64,000 bases of DNA from Diphasiastrum complanatum. Taxonomy: Eukaryota; Streptophyta; Lycopodiopsida; Lycopodiales; Lycopodiaceae. Location of the stretch: positions 20,190,234-20,254,233 of the forward strand of contig CM055106.1 in the NCBI GenBank assembly GCA_029204225.1. The letters run 5' to 3'. The notes below the pieces were generated by a model that was not told the origin of the DNA, made no database searches, and worked only from the letters and a program-made list of their open reading frames with translations. The position numbers were made by a program, and so were the translations under genes. Numbering within the stretch: the first letter of the stretch is position 1; each line of letters begins with the position of its first letter. Below, piece by piece: positions 36,989 through 48,012 of the stretch.

Positions 36989-37495
36989 GTCCACTCTACA
37001 GTCCACAACCACACACAAAAGTAGGGAAGAGCAAGATCATAAATGCATCACTCAAGAAACAAGCATGATCAAGGAGCTCAAGGGTTGCACCAAACTCGTG
37101 AAGGCTCTTCTCATTTCAGCATGGAGTTGATACAATTCACAAAAAGCTCCTCTTCACAAAGAGGGAGTCTCTTAAATAAGCAAGAGAGCTCCTTAGGTGG
37201 CATCATAGTGGAATTTTCACATTTCACAAATTACAAGTGGAATAATGGGGTCTACTTGCATTTTTACATTTGCCTAGTAATACTAGTTCCTACATGGTCA
37301 TTCCATCTTTCGGGATTCACCATGAGGCTTACACAGTTCTTTCATGTGTTTCCTAGCTAGTATTTCTTGGCTCTCATACTCGGCTCTCAGTCTTCATTAG
37401 TCTCGTCTTCTCAGAGACCTCCTCGATCTAAGGTGAGAGGTGCTCTTGAGTTGCTCTGTCCGAGTATCTTGGGGATTCATCAGAATCAGCCAACA
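36989..37495 (-). repeat. Terminal repeat (3'), Gag-only element
   Basis: About 500 bp matching 43184-43731. Roughly the first 270 plus-strand bases differ at only about five positions. This copy lacks a ~54 bp piece present in the partner and has a short insertion near 37375. Confidence 0.85.
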
Positions 37496-39000
37496 TCATC
37501 TCACCCCTAATGTGTTGCAAGACCCACTGCAACTCACATTGGACGATGTCGTTCCGCTTTTGCATTGGCATCTTCGAATGGTACTTGGAAAAGCGTAGAT
37601 CTTCATTCGCTTACATAAAACCAAGTGCTTATTGTCGTCGGTCTGTAGCACAAAAACTGTTTTTTTTTTTAAATGTCTTATTGCTGCAATTGGTTGACAT
37701 TCTCAAAAATGGAGAGCTCTTAGCAGCTTCACAACTTGCATGCTTGAGTGCTTTCCATGCGTCTCCTTGTTTTGTCACTTGTATCTGCCATTAACGGTTT
37801 CATCTTTGGTTTCTTGGCAGATACTAACTTATAGGAGGTATGTATCCTCCATTCGCTTCTGGGTGTCTTCGTGGTTCTTCCCTCAGTTGAAGTTTCAGTC
37901 TCAAGGAGAACCTTTGATCTTCAAGTTGCACAAACTTTGGTTATCAGTCTCAAGGGGATCTAAAATTGGTGGTAGGAATAGATTTGGATGGACGATTTGA
38001 TAACGGTAAGGAAACATGATGGAGGCTTGTTGACAGGATGAAGGAAGTGATAGTTCTACAGTTGCAGCCTTGAACCCTTCCAATGTTGAGCTCTAACCAC
38101 TACTTGATGGGTGAAGAGCTCACTTTATTTGCAAGTTCATAGTTGTCTTCATCTTTCTTTTTCTTTTATGCAGCTCTTTCTTTTGATCTGTTACTTTTGG
38201 ATCTCTTTGGCTTCGTAGGAGGGGATTCAACTATTATTGCTCTGGAGAGTTTCTTTTGATCAAGGTTGATCTGACTTATCTGTTGCTTAAGTTTTGTCCT
38301 TTCCTCTTCAGCTTCTTGGATCTTTCTCTTTATTTGTTCTGGCTGCTTCGCTTGCTTCTTAGATCTTCGTTTGACTAATCATCCATTGTAGGTGGCAGTT
38401 GGTCTCCACAAGACACTTGCAATGATCTATCAACTAATTTCTCAGAAGAACAGTAAACTGATGATAAACAAATAGATGAAAGGGAGGGTGGTGGTGACAA
38501 CGGTAGATGGTGTGGACGATAGACATGAGAATAGGCGCAGAAGTATGGCAAAGGCTTGGTTGAAGGAGACTGATTTTCCAATGCTTGTGTTTTCCTTTCT
38601 GAAGGACCTTCATCGTGACTAGGGTACTTCTTCTGATCGAGTCACTTTGGATTGCCCATCTGTCTTCTCAGCCTTGTAATTGTCGACTTTGGGTTTGTGA
38701 CCTTGGCTGTCGATCTTGCTGGTGTTGTTGCTGACAGCGTAACTACTCCAGTGGATCCCAAGCAGATCCAGTCTCCCCACCCCCCTCCCCCCCAAAAAAA
38801 AAAAATCTGTTAGTGGGGACGTTGTTGCTGGTAACTGTTATGTTCAGGGTTGGATCGGCGTGTGGAACACGTAGTTGAAAACATGTTGAACATGTGACTG
38901 GTTGTTTCGATCTTGTTGTAGTTGACTCGAAGATTAATATGGCAATGAGATGCAAGAATCAATTCTGACTGTACATGGATTTATGATATTTTTCAAAAAA
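37496..39000. other. Internal region without recognised protein
   Basis: 37496-37680 resembles 62689-62820 (GTTGCARGWCCCACTGCA and ACATAAAACCAAG), the 3' internal end of a related element. No protease, RT or integrase motif is seen on either strand. A short charged frame lies at 38165-38365. Confidence 0.55.
38165..38365 (-). pseudogene. Lys/Gln/Glu-rich open segment, unrecognised
   Basis: A minus-strand frame of about 65 codons without ATG, reading KKQAKQPEQIKRKIQEAEEE followed by TKLKQQISQINLDQKKLSR and a basic tail. It looks like a coiled coil with a nuclear-type basic end. It could be the last exon or C-terminus of an accessory protein of the surrounding element. Function unknown. Confidence 0.35.
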
Positions 39001-39745
39001 TTCTAAACTGTTGTACAAGGGAATCAGAAGATGGATAGATGAATGAAAACGTGTGCAGGAGATGCTCTACAAAAGACTCTCGTGCAGTAGCTATTCCTCA
39101 TGCAAAAATCAATCACACAAAATAGGTGAAGAGAAACAAGAAAATAAACAAACATTACAGAGAGTGAGAACTGTATAGCACTTGTCGAACAAAATTTGTA
39201 TTCATCGACATTGATAATTCACCTTGACACTTGCAAGTTTGCATTGGTTGTAGAGTAATGAGACTTACTCTGATATGCCCTTGTCAAAACAAGGCAGGGT
39301 TGGTGACACTAAATCTATCATCATGGATAACAGATGTTGTAAGATATAGCGTGAGATGTAGGTATTATTGAGGTACTATGTCCTGAGGACCTCTGTGAAC
39401 AAGAAATTCAGAACCGAATCTCTAACAGGATTTTTGAATTCTAGATATTATGTATTGGCACATTGGAAATCTTATCAGCATGTGGAAAGACAAATAGATT
39501 TGAGTTTGTAGAAAGGGAGAAAACTGTCAATTCTCTGTGAAGGTTGCTCTTGGTTGGACATTGTAGCATATGACGGAATATCGGTTTCACTTTCTTTCGA
39601 CAAGGACTCATTTCAGATTATCTTTTTGCATTATGGAGCTGGTGTATTGGATGGTGATGTAGAAGTTTACAAGAAACTTCTCGATTGAGCAGCAAGTTTA
39701 ACTGTTGGTTGCTATGGTGCTCGGGTTGTTGTCATGAAGATCCTA
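39001..39745 (-). repeat. Post-Gag region shared by both Gag-only copies
   Basis: Matches 47265-48012 along its length (GATGGATAGATGAATGAAAA, CTTGTCGAACAAAA, GAGGTACTATGTCCTGAG). No conserved protein domain in it. Confidence 0.75.
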
Positions 39746-41078
39746 TTATGATTCATAACTGACGTGACGGGCAGGTAGGATCTTCGTTGGTTGCTTTGGA
39801 CAGTCTTTGAAATTGTGGTTTCGGATACAATCGGGACACTCGGCATGGTACTGGGTCTTAACTGGACAATCAACCATGAAGTGGCCAGTTTCACCACAGA
39901 TGAAACATCTGGTGTGCAGTGGTCCTTGTATAACTGCATAGCCATCTTGTATGGCTAGTGGGTCTGGACTTTCTGATGGATAGTCAAGATAAGGCAAGGC
40001 ATTTCCAAATTGGGATGGGTGTTCTTCATATTGTTGAACTGTATGTTCTTAAATAGGTCAATATGAAGGACAAGCATCAACAGGATGCGTAGCCCGGCAG
40101 TGTGGGCACCATATTGTTTTTCGTCTATAATGTACCTGACCAGGCATACTGCTTTGGATAGACTTCAGAGTAGCTTGAAACTCATTGGTGAGTTTCTCCA
40201 TCTGTAGTTGATGTTGCTTATTAAGCAACTCCAACTGGAATTTTCAAAGCTAATCTCAGGTGTCCTTGATCACCTTTGACTCATGGACAAGAGCACATGG
40301 TGCTCGCCTTTCCCTGGATTCGTCAACATCTGATTCTTCGTCTTCTTCCTTGATGGCATCAGATACAGCTAACTTTAGGCTCGTATATTTATCATTGGAT
40401 ATAAGCTCGCGTCTAATCCATCTTGGAAGGCCGACTAAGAACCAGATGATGAGCATCTGTTCAGAGGGCTGTTCTTGTACTTGACTTTTGAGACGTTTGA
40501 AATGCTCGATATAGTCTCGTATGCGTTCGTCTTTTGTCATCTTGATATTACTCAATTTGACAAAAGGGCTCTCTACCAAGCGAAAGGGCTTAAAACGCTT
40601 GATAAAGGACTCTTTCAAAATTGACCAGTCTGTCTTTTCATCACGATCAAGGTTGAAAAACCAATCACGTGCCTTAGCGATCATGGTCATCGAAAACAAT
40701 TGGACCATAGCATCGAGGGATGTTTCGCCATATACATCACATGCATTCTCAAATATTTGCAAAAATCTTTGAGGGTCCGAACTACCGTCAAACTTTGGTA
40801 GATCTAGCTTGGGTGTACGTCTTTCAAGATGAGCTCCGTGGGTAGGCAAAAATTCCATTAGTATTGGTTCTGACCTAGGAGTGGACAACGCCATAAAAAC
40901 GGGGTCGTGCGCGTGAAGACTCGGCTCTATCAGGTTCTTGTCCATTGAACGGGTTTGTGGATGGCTCTTGGAGTTCGATTCTCATTCAGTAGAACCTATG
41001 ACGTCTGATTTGTTCAGTTTCAGGGGACCTGATCTCGTATGGATAATCGTTTGGGACTTCAGGATTGTTTTGTTGGTC
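39746..41078 (-). pseudogene. Three-knuckle gypsy-type Gag, copy X
   Basis: Retrotransposon Gag: capsid-like domain (LDLPKFDGSSDPQRFLQIFE, WFLVGLPRWIRREL) followed by a linker and three zinc knuckles. The knuckles are CPHCRATHPVDAC, CFICGETGHFMVDC (canonical CX2CX4HX4C) and CPDCIRNHNFKDC. Upstream Met codons at 40945 or about 41078 could start it; one stop lies between them. After 40256, stop codons interrupt the frame at positions that are Arg, Gln, Trp, Arg and Gln in copy Y (48013-48741), mostly C-to-T or G-to-A changes. No protease or pol follows. Particle-forming Gag in trans would be the expected role of the intact ancestor. Confidence 0.82.
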
Positions 41079-41149
41079 CATTGGGTACTGTGAGTTTTCT
41101 ATTGTTGTTTGGATTTTCTGAGTTTTTTGTGTTTTTGTAAAAAAAAAAA

Positions 41150-41985
41150 TTTGCGTTCCCTACGATTTACGGTGTACGGTTACGGGGGTGCAGGTGATTG
41201 CGGTTGTGGCGGTCTGTTTCGAGCAGGGACGGTCGAGTGTAGTCCGGTTGAGATTGCACTGAGGCCTTTGAGCAGGGTGCTCCTGTTGAGATTGCACTGA
41301 GGCCTCCGGTTGAGATCTGACACAATGGAAGGAGTGTGAAGGTCTGGCGGAGAGGAAGAGAGATATGTTTGTAGTTGGTTGTGATGGGATGGTACGTGGT
41401 TGCGATGCTGTGGGGGTGCGTAGTGTCGAGTGTATGCGGGTGATGCTGAGGTGATCGTTGCAGGTCGAAGTTGGTGGATTGCGATCTAATGCGATGTGGT
41501 GCTGTTATGATGGAAGGCGGACGCAATCGGGTGTGGTTGCGATGGATTGCGGTCTACGACTTTTGATGGAAGTGTGCACAACGGTGTAACGGGGTATTTC
41601 GTGAGGTGAGTGCTTGCGGTGTTATGCGAATGCGTGCGGTGCTGGCGATGTTTATAGTGGGCGAATGCAATGCGGCTTGTTGTGATGAAGGTGGCCTAGG
41701 GTAGCCGTGGGGCGAATGAGGGCGGCCTATATACGGTTGTGACAGGTGATGGTGGTTGTGTGGGGCGGAAACGGGTGGGGGTGGAGTTCGGGTATTGCGG
41801 TGAGGGTGTCCAATGGCAGTCATAGGGTCGTTTGATTTCGGTCTAATGCGGCTGTGATGGGCAAAGGCAGGTGTGTGGAGTGTGTGATGGAATGGGGATG
41901 AAGTGTAATGTCGTAATGTGGAATGTGATTTGTGATGGTAGCGAGTATTGTGATGGAACGCGACAGTGGTTATGTGATATGTTCG
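41150..41985. repeat. G/T-rich leader with TGCGGT / TGCGAT words
   Basis: Plus-strand G/T-rich DNA with many scattered TGCGGT, TGCGAT and AATGCG words, and three CCGGTTGAGAT-type units near 41240-41315. Its His/Pro-rich minus-strand open frames are low-complexity and not convincing genes. Confidence 0.55.
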
Positions 41986-42007
41986 TGGCTGTTCAGATCA
42001 GAGAGAA

Positions 42008-42345
42008 TCTCTTCGGCTGAGACTGAAGTGTGAGCTCCGGCTGAGGTTTGAGCTGGAGCTCCGGTTGAGATGTTTGCGAGAGCTCTGGTTGAGATTTGAG
42101 CTTGGGCTCCGGTTGAGAATTGAGCTGGATGCTCCGGTTGAGATCTGAAGTGGTGCTTCGGTTGAGATCTGAAGCGGTGTTTCGATTGAGATCTGAGCTG
42201 GATGCTCCGGTTGAGATTTTAGCGTTGGGCTTCGGTTGAGATCTGATGAGGCCCTCCGGTTGAGATTTCAAGAGGTGCACCGGTTGAGATGGGAGCTGTG
42301 CTCCGGTTGAGATTCGAAGCTTGGGCTCCGGTTGAGATTTCAGTG
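42008..42345 (-). repeat. 24 bp minisatellite, core CTCCGGTTGAGAT, copy X
   Basis: About 14 units spaced roughly 24 bp, core (C/T)T(C/T)CGGTTGAGAT. Because the unit is close to 24 bp the minus strand stays open, giving octapeptide repeats of the SQPEPxxx type in one frame and ISTGAxxx in another. It lies between the 5' terminal repeat and gag, in the leader. Confidence 0.88.
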
Positions 42346-43183
42346 TGCGGAACGGGAGGAGCATGAGCTTGAATAGAATCGAATCTAGGTCTGTGAGTGT
42401 GTTTGTTGACAAGTGATTGGCGAGGCTAACAGCTCGTGGATTTAGGAATGATGTAGCCAACGATGTGGCTCTGGTTAGTGTGTAGAAACTTAGATTTGTT
42501 TAAAAAATTGGAATGTTGTTGCAGGGATCTGAGCGTGGACAAGGTTGCGGGTTTCTGATGTAAAAGGTGTTGGAGTTCAATGGGCAACGGTGTCAAATGT
42601 TGACAAATCCCCTGCTCCAGAGGACCTATTGTTTTATCGTTTCTCTGGTTCTTTCTTGCCACTTCTTCAGAAACGTTTCTGCCTGTTACCAGGCCTAAAG
42701 GCATTCATTAGATGTCTTCTTGATTTAACAATGCCAACCCAGGCAAAAGGGACAGAGTGTCGTTGTAGTATGTTTCTTTGTCCTGCCTGTCAGAGGACAA
42801 CTCAGGGACGTCACTCTTGAACGAGAACGCTCATTCACATATCAGCATGCAAACCAATGAACGTTCTACAGATTCGACAGCTACCTACTCTTAAAACGAA
42901 CTGAAACAGAGCCTACAATACATTAACACTAAGCTACACTTGCATAAATTGACAAAACAAGAAACAAGAAACTAATCTACAGCATGTTAGAAGTCCAAGA
43001 ATCAAGAAACCAACCAGTCTATTGATTCTTGGACATCCCAAGAACATCAAGAACTGGATTGTACAGAGATATGCAAGAATTACACCACAGATCCAGCCTA
43101 TTTAGTTTACCTGAATGTTGGTTCCTACATTAATTCACAAGAAAGCAAGGAAGCTAGTCCACTCTACAAAAACAGCGAATCTA
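42346..43183. other. Leader region, no gene
   Basis: 42880-43183 resembles 49600-49910 in copy Y (CCAAGAATCAAGAA, ACATTAATYCACAAGAAA). No coding signal of its own. Confidence 0.6.
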
Positions 43184-43731
43184 ATCCACTCTACAGTCCA
43201 CAACCACACACAAAAGGAGGGAAGGGCAAGATCATAAATGCATCACTCAAGAAACAAGCATGATCAAGGAGCTCAAGGGTTGCACCAAACTCGTGAAGGC
43301 TCTTCTCATTTCAGCATGGAGTTGATACAATTCACAAAAAGCTCCTCTTCACAAAGAGGGAGTCTCTTAAATAAGCAAGAGAGCTCCTTAGGTGGCATCA
43401 TAGTGAAATTTCCACATTTCACAAATTACAAGTAGAATAATGCTCTCCATTAGAAGTCACCATCAAAAGGTGGCTCACTCTACTTTCTTTAAGAGGGGTC
43501 TACTTGCACTTATTACATTTGCCTAGAAATACTAGTTCCTACATGGTCATTCCATCTTTCGGGATTCACCATGAGGCTTACACGGTTCTTTCATGTTTTT
43601 CCTAGCTAGTATTTCTCGGCTCTCAATCTTCATTAGTCTCGTCTTCTCAGAGACCTCCTCGGTCTAAGGTGAGAGGTGCTCTTGAGTTGCTCTGTCCGAG
43701 TATCTTGGGGATTCATCAGAATCAGCCAACA
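43184..43731 (-). repeat. Terminal repeat (5'), Gag-only element
   Basis: Partner of 36989-37495. On the minus strand it begins TGTTGGCTGATTCTGATG. The sequence TCCACTCTAC recurs just inside (near 43158), so the inner edge is ambiguous. Confidence 0.82.
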
Positions 43732-44160
43732 ACTACAGAAAAGAAAAATCCAAATATCTTCTAACCATAAACGAAAAACAATATACTAAACCAAGGTTTA
43801 AAATTTTTGACAACCGTGCACCAAGAAATCGAAATTTCTATAGCTGAACCAACTTTAAAGTTACAAATTGTCAAAACCTTATAGTCCTTTGGTAGACCGA
43901 CATGTAATAAGCATCAATACAAACAGTCATGCAATTACTCAAATTGCTAACCTTGCATCAATTTAACTTTATGAGCAAAAAAGAAAATTTATGCCAAAAT
44001 AAAAAAAGAAACATAAACCTCACAAAGGCCCCCAAAAGTTCCTAAACCCTAGGTTTACCCCAAAGGGAGGAAGCACATCACAACAGCATCTGTTGTTTCA
44101 AGATGGCTTCCACATCGTGAGAGAGAAAGAGATTTAGAGTAAACAGAAACATGGTGGCTA
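43732..44160. other. No gene recognised
   Basis: AT-rich flank between the Gag-only element and the unknown minus-strand gene. Confidence 0.5.
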
Positions 44161-44164
44161 CTGC

Positions 44165-46007
44165 TACAGCTCTTCTATCTTGCTCATCCTCACAACTATC
44201 CATAGCTAGAGACAGGCTTCAACAACTTTTCTATTTCACGAGCAGCTAGCGCTGATTTCTGGTCATTGCAAGGTGGAAACAACATGGAATACAGCCATGT
44301 ACTTCCGATCTGATCCAAACGAGCCACAGTGAGCAGTCTAGTGAGATAGCAAAATTTCCTTGAAGGTTCTGAATTTAGAGCCTTGTTTATTACCGATGAA
44401 AGCTTTTCAGTTATTCTCAAGGCTGCTTGGAATAAACAAAGAAGAATGCGGACTGTTTTCTATGACAGCTTGCGGTGCAAGTGCAGAACTTTGATTAGCA
44501 TTCCCAATCTCACTACTTATTTTTAGAATTTCTACATTCTCTGGACTATGGTTTTGCATGTTTCTCTTTCTTGTTGAGTGGAGAATAGTGCCTTCCATGG
44601 CTGTCCACTTTGTTGGGTGTCTTAATGTTTTTTCTTTGCGATTGGCTATCTTTTGAAATGGCTAAAGGCACATAATCTGCTCTAGCATCTGCTTCTGAAG
44701 TATCACGACCTAAACACCCTGTAATTTATTTGTTAGGATCGGAATTTTGGAAAATCAGAGGGTCGAGCTCCCCCTTCAAGATTGTTTCTAAAGACGGAAT
44801 CGGCTTTCATTCTTTCTTCAGAAGCAAGGAATGGTTGACATATTACTGACGTTGTCTCATGTTCAGGATAGGTCGTAAGAGTTTGAAATAGTGTTGTCAT
44901 TGTCTTATATGTGGGTTAGGCAAGAGAATTACCCCTTGTACCTGATCGTTAGACTGAGCAGAGATAAATGTGGTAATCTAATTTTCAACATCGCTTGCCT
45001 GACTGGATCTCCGAAATGAAACCTGGTTCACATCATTTTCTCGTATGCTGACATAACTAGTAGAGCAGCGCGCTCTTCTTCCATAACTTGTTGAGCATAT
45101 TGCAGTTCACAGGTATGCTTGGACAGGAGCGTAAAATTCTATTCCATGATGGCTAGATTTGTTTGGGGAGAGTTCGTGGTGTCTTGAGCCATTTCCGATA
45201 CCTTTACATGTCGTATCAGTGCCGTTCGAGACTTTTTGGACATAGACAATGTGAAAGAAAAAATTGTATCACCCTCTGAAATCTGGTTTGCTTCCTGAGG
45301 GCGCATGTCTGTGAGAATTCTTTCATGGAAAGAAGCATGCAAATGTGATTGGCCTTCTCAACCCTTTGTGTGGGTATGCTAACCTAGTCTACATTGTCAC
45401 AATAAAGTGGTAGAATGGCTGTTGAATCTGCAACCTTAACAAAAGGGACTTGATGTCTTGTTGTTTCGTTACAAGGAGGGGTCTCCTTCTCTGTGGCTGG
45501 AGTTTTTTCCCCCAAATATCTTGAATTTATATTGAGGATGCTTATATTTGTTAGCTTCTTCATACCAAGATCAACTGAAAGAGAGATCGAGATCTCAAGT
45601 ACTTGTAGATAATGAGAATATTCATAGTTATCAATCAAGGAAACTTCGATAGTGTCTCTTTCTTTATCCCCTTGTTCTGAAGAAAAATCCCTCTCAGCAT
45701 TTGCAGTACTTGTTGAGCTCTTAGAGCTATGGGAAGAATCAGACCTGGAATAGTGATAGAGGCCAAGCCCCCTTAGTTGAAGCGTAGAAGGGCTTTTCGA
45801 TTCAAAAGTAAAAGACCATTGCTAGGAATAGATCGTCAATAGTCTTTGATAAAGCTATGCATATGAGAAATGGGAGGGGAGCAGTCTTCTTTGGAGGAAT
45901 TCTCTAACCAACTAGTACTACAAGATCTACCAAGAACAGGGAGGCCGAAGCCGAAGCCGAAGGAAAATTTAATCAAAGAAAGGGAAGGCTTGCGGACATC
46001 CATGGTT
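44165..46007 (-). pseudogene. Unrecognised spliced-looking gene or pseudogene
   Basis: A set of coding-like minus-strand segments of normal amino-acid composition and no transposon similarity. A Met at 46003 in a strong context (AACCATGG) opens MDVRKPSLSLIKFSFGFGF. A 147-codon open segment (about 45825-45384) follows a TAG acceptor and reads QWSFTFESKSPSTLQLRGL, then a Ser-rich and acidic stretch. Further segments are 45342-45139 (QEANQISEGDTIFSFTL), 44598-44407 and 44420-44196 (LLTVARLDQIGSTWLYSML). Whether the breaks are introns or frameshifts is unclear. I do not recognise the family. A gypsy LTR starts at 46008, only a few bases upstream of the Met, so the promoter has been displaced. Confidence 0.45.
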
Positions 46008-46760
46008 TGTTGCAAGTATTCCTTGTACATAAATAAAAATAGCCAAAAGTAAAAAATAAGTTGCGAGGACCGTGGCATCCTGTGTGCGTAAGCCCATAGC
46101 CCAATGAGCACTTGTAAAATAATGTATTTTAAAGAAACTAGACTTTGGGCCATGTAATTAAAATAATGTTAAAAGGGCCCAAAGTTTAAGTTAACTAAGT
46201 CTTGTTAAGTAGTCAAAGTCGAAATGGTGTTAGGTGGGATGTGCTTCTTTGTGCACCATAGATTAAAATGTGTTTCTTTTGAAGGATTAGGATTTCAATC
46301 CTACTTTCTTGAAGTAGTCAATAGAAACCATGGGGCAAGGGCCTCCCCAAAGATAAGAAGGCATCTCTTGTAACCCATTTCACATGCTAATAGAGAGGAG
46401 TAGACTCTACCATTTTGAGTGCTTAAAGCATTCTCATGTGTTAATGTTTTCATGCTATTGCTTTTTGTTTATGTTATCTAATTATTTTCCATTTTGCATT
46501 GTTCTTGGTTTATGTTTTCAATGGCTTTTGCAATAGTATGTGGTGTTGAGCACATGGGCCAATCTCTCTCTTATTTCTCTTCTCTCCCTCTCTCACATTT
46601 GGATTGTATGGTTAATGATAGTTTGTGGTAGAGTTAGAGTGGGTTAGTGTTAGGTTGTGTTAGAAAGCAACTAAGCAAGCAACTAATCATAGTTAGAAGT
46701 CCTATCGTTGTGGTCTAAATTTTTTGACAGGCGGAGGGCTGTTTGCCACCTATTTCTACA
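46008..46760 (+). repeat. Gypsy LTR (Athila/Tat-like), 5' copy
   Basis: Starts TGTTGCAAGTATTCC and ends TATTTCTACA, 753 bp. The left ~550 bp match 53160-53690. It is followed by a primer-site-like sequence, so this is a 5' LTR. Confidence 0.78.
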
Positions 46761-46768
46761 CCCTATAG

Positions 46769-46786
46769 TGGTGCCGTTGTCGGGGA
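46769..46786 (+). promoter_or_regulatory. Primer binding site, Athila/Tat type
   Basis: TGGTGCCGTTGTCGGGGA, two changes from TGGCGCCGTTGCCGGGGA, the conserved sequence after the LTR of many plant Athila/Tat gypsy elements. Confidence 0.8.
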
Positions 46787-47264
46787 TAGGCCATTACTAA
46801 CTAGCTTAGTTGTCATTTTAGTTGTTTTTGTCTATTTTAGTGAGTTTTAGGTGGTTTTGGGATAGTATAGACTTGTTTTTGCTTGTTTTGGTGTGATTGA
46901 TCTGTTGGAAGCTAGCAGAGGAGGTGTTTGGAGTTAGTGAAAATCGGGCTTAACACATCGTCATACCCATCAAAAACCTCAAAAGAGGAGAAAATGGAGC
47001 CAAAAACCATGGGATTTTTATTGTCCCATATCTATTGGATAAGAGCCCTCGCATGATTGGCAGCAGCCTGAGGACACTATCCCAACCCGACATAGAAGCC
47101 TGCGAGAGTTACTTTCCAACAGATTTCAAAAAATAGTGAAAGCATCATAAAAATTCAAAAAACCCTTGTAAAATCAATTTCTTTTTTCAAAATAAGGGTC
47201 CAAGGCTGTAGCCGTAGAACTATCAGTTCCTTCACCCTGCCACCAAGACTTCTTCATAAATGCT
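46787..47264 (+). other. Gypsy leader remnant
   Basis: T/G-rich sequence after the primer site (TTAGTTGTCATTTTAGTTG) resembling the untranslated leader of such elements. It breaks off where the Gag-only copy Y begins. No gag or pol is readable. Confidence 0.45.
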
Positions 47265-48012
47265 AAACTGCTGTAGAAGGGAATCTGAAGATGGATAGAT
47301 GAATGAAAATGTGTTTTGGAGATGCTCTACAGAAGACTCTTGTGCAATAGCTATTTCTCATGCAAAAATCAATCACACAAAATAGGTGAAGAGAAACAAG
47401 GAAATAAACAAACGTGACAAAGAGTGAGAACTGTATAGCACTTGTCGAACAAAACTTGCATTCATCAACATTGATAATGTACCTTGATAGTTGCAATATT
47501 TCAGTTGTTTTGTAGAATAATGTGACTTACTCTGACATGCCCTTGTCAAAACAAGACAGGGTTGGTTACACTAAAATCTACCATGATTGATAGCAGATAT
47601 TGTAAGATATAGCTTGAGATGCAGGTATTATTGAGGTACTATGTCCTGAGGACCTCTGTGAATAAGAGATTCGGAATCGAATCTCTATCTGGATTTCCGA
47701 ATCCGAGAAATATTGTGTATTGGCACATTGGAAATTTTATCAGCATGTGGAAAGACAAATAGATTTGAGATTGTAGAAGAGGAGAGAAACTATCAATTCC
47801 TTGTGGAGGTTGCTCTTGGTTGGACATTGTAGCAGATGACGGAATATCGGTTTCTATTTCTTTCGACAAGGACTCATTTCATATTAGTGTCTTTTTTGCA
47901 TTATGGAGCTGGTGTATTGGATGGTGATGTAGAAGTTTACAAGAAACTTCTCGATTGAGCAGCAAGTTTAACTGTTGGTTGCTATGGTGCTCGTGTTGTT
48001 GTCGTGAAGATC

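Larger units (their letters stand above)
36989..43731 (-). mobile_element. Gag-only LTR-type element (TR-GAG-like candidate)
   Basis: Minus-strand element bounded by homologous terminal direct repeats (36989-37495 and 43184-43731). The repeats start TGTTGGCTGATTC on the minus strand, and a purine tract (AGGGGTGAGATGA) lies just before the 3' copy. The order is 5' repeat, leader with a 24 bp minisatellite, three-knuckle Gag, a long region without protease, integrase or RT, 3' repeat. No target duplication was found and the inner edge of the repeats is imprecise. TR-GAG elements are a known class of non-autonomous plant LTR elements with this content; the assignment is inference. Confidence 0.6.

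Noticed and set aside
41167-41823. His/Pro-rich minus-strand frames of 119 and 89 codons
   Set aside because: Low-complexity products of the G/T-rich leader with no conserved counterpart in the second element copy.
42008-42345. CRISPR-like regular repeats
   Set aside because: Units are contiguous 24 bp minisatellite copies without unique spacers, and the DNA is a plant nuclear retroelement.
45384-46007. Organelle DNA insertion
   Set aside because: The Ser/Lys-rich minus-strand frames superficially suggested plastid or mitochondrial sequence, but I recognise no organelle gene in them.
45830-46153. 105-codon minus-strand frame taken as one gene
   Set aside because: Its first half is antisense gypsy LTR; only the part from the Met at 46003 belongs to the unknown gene.
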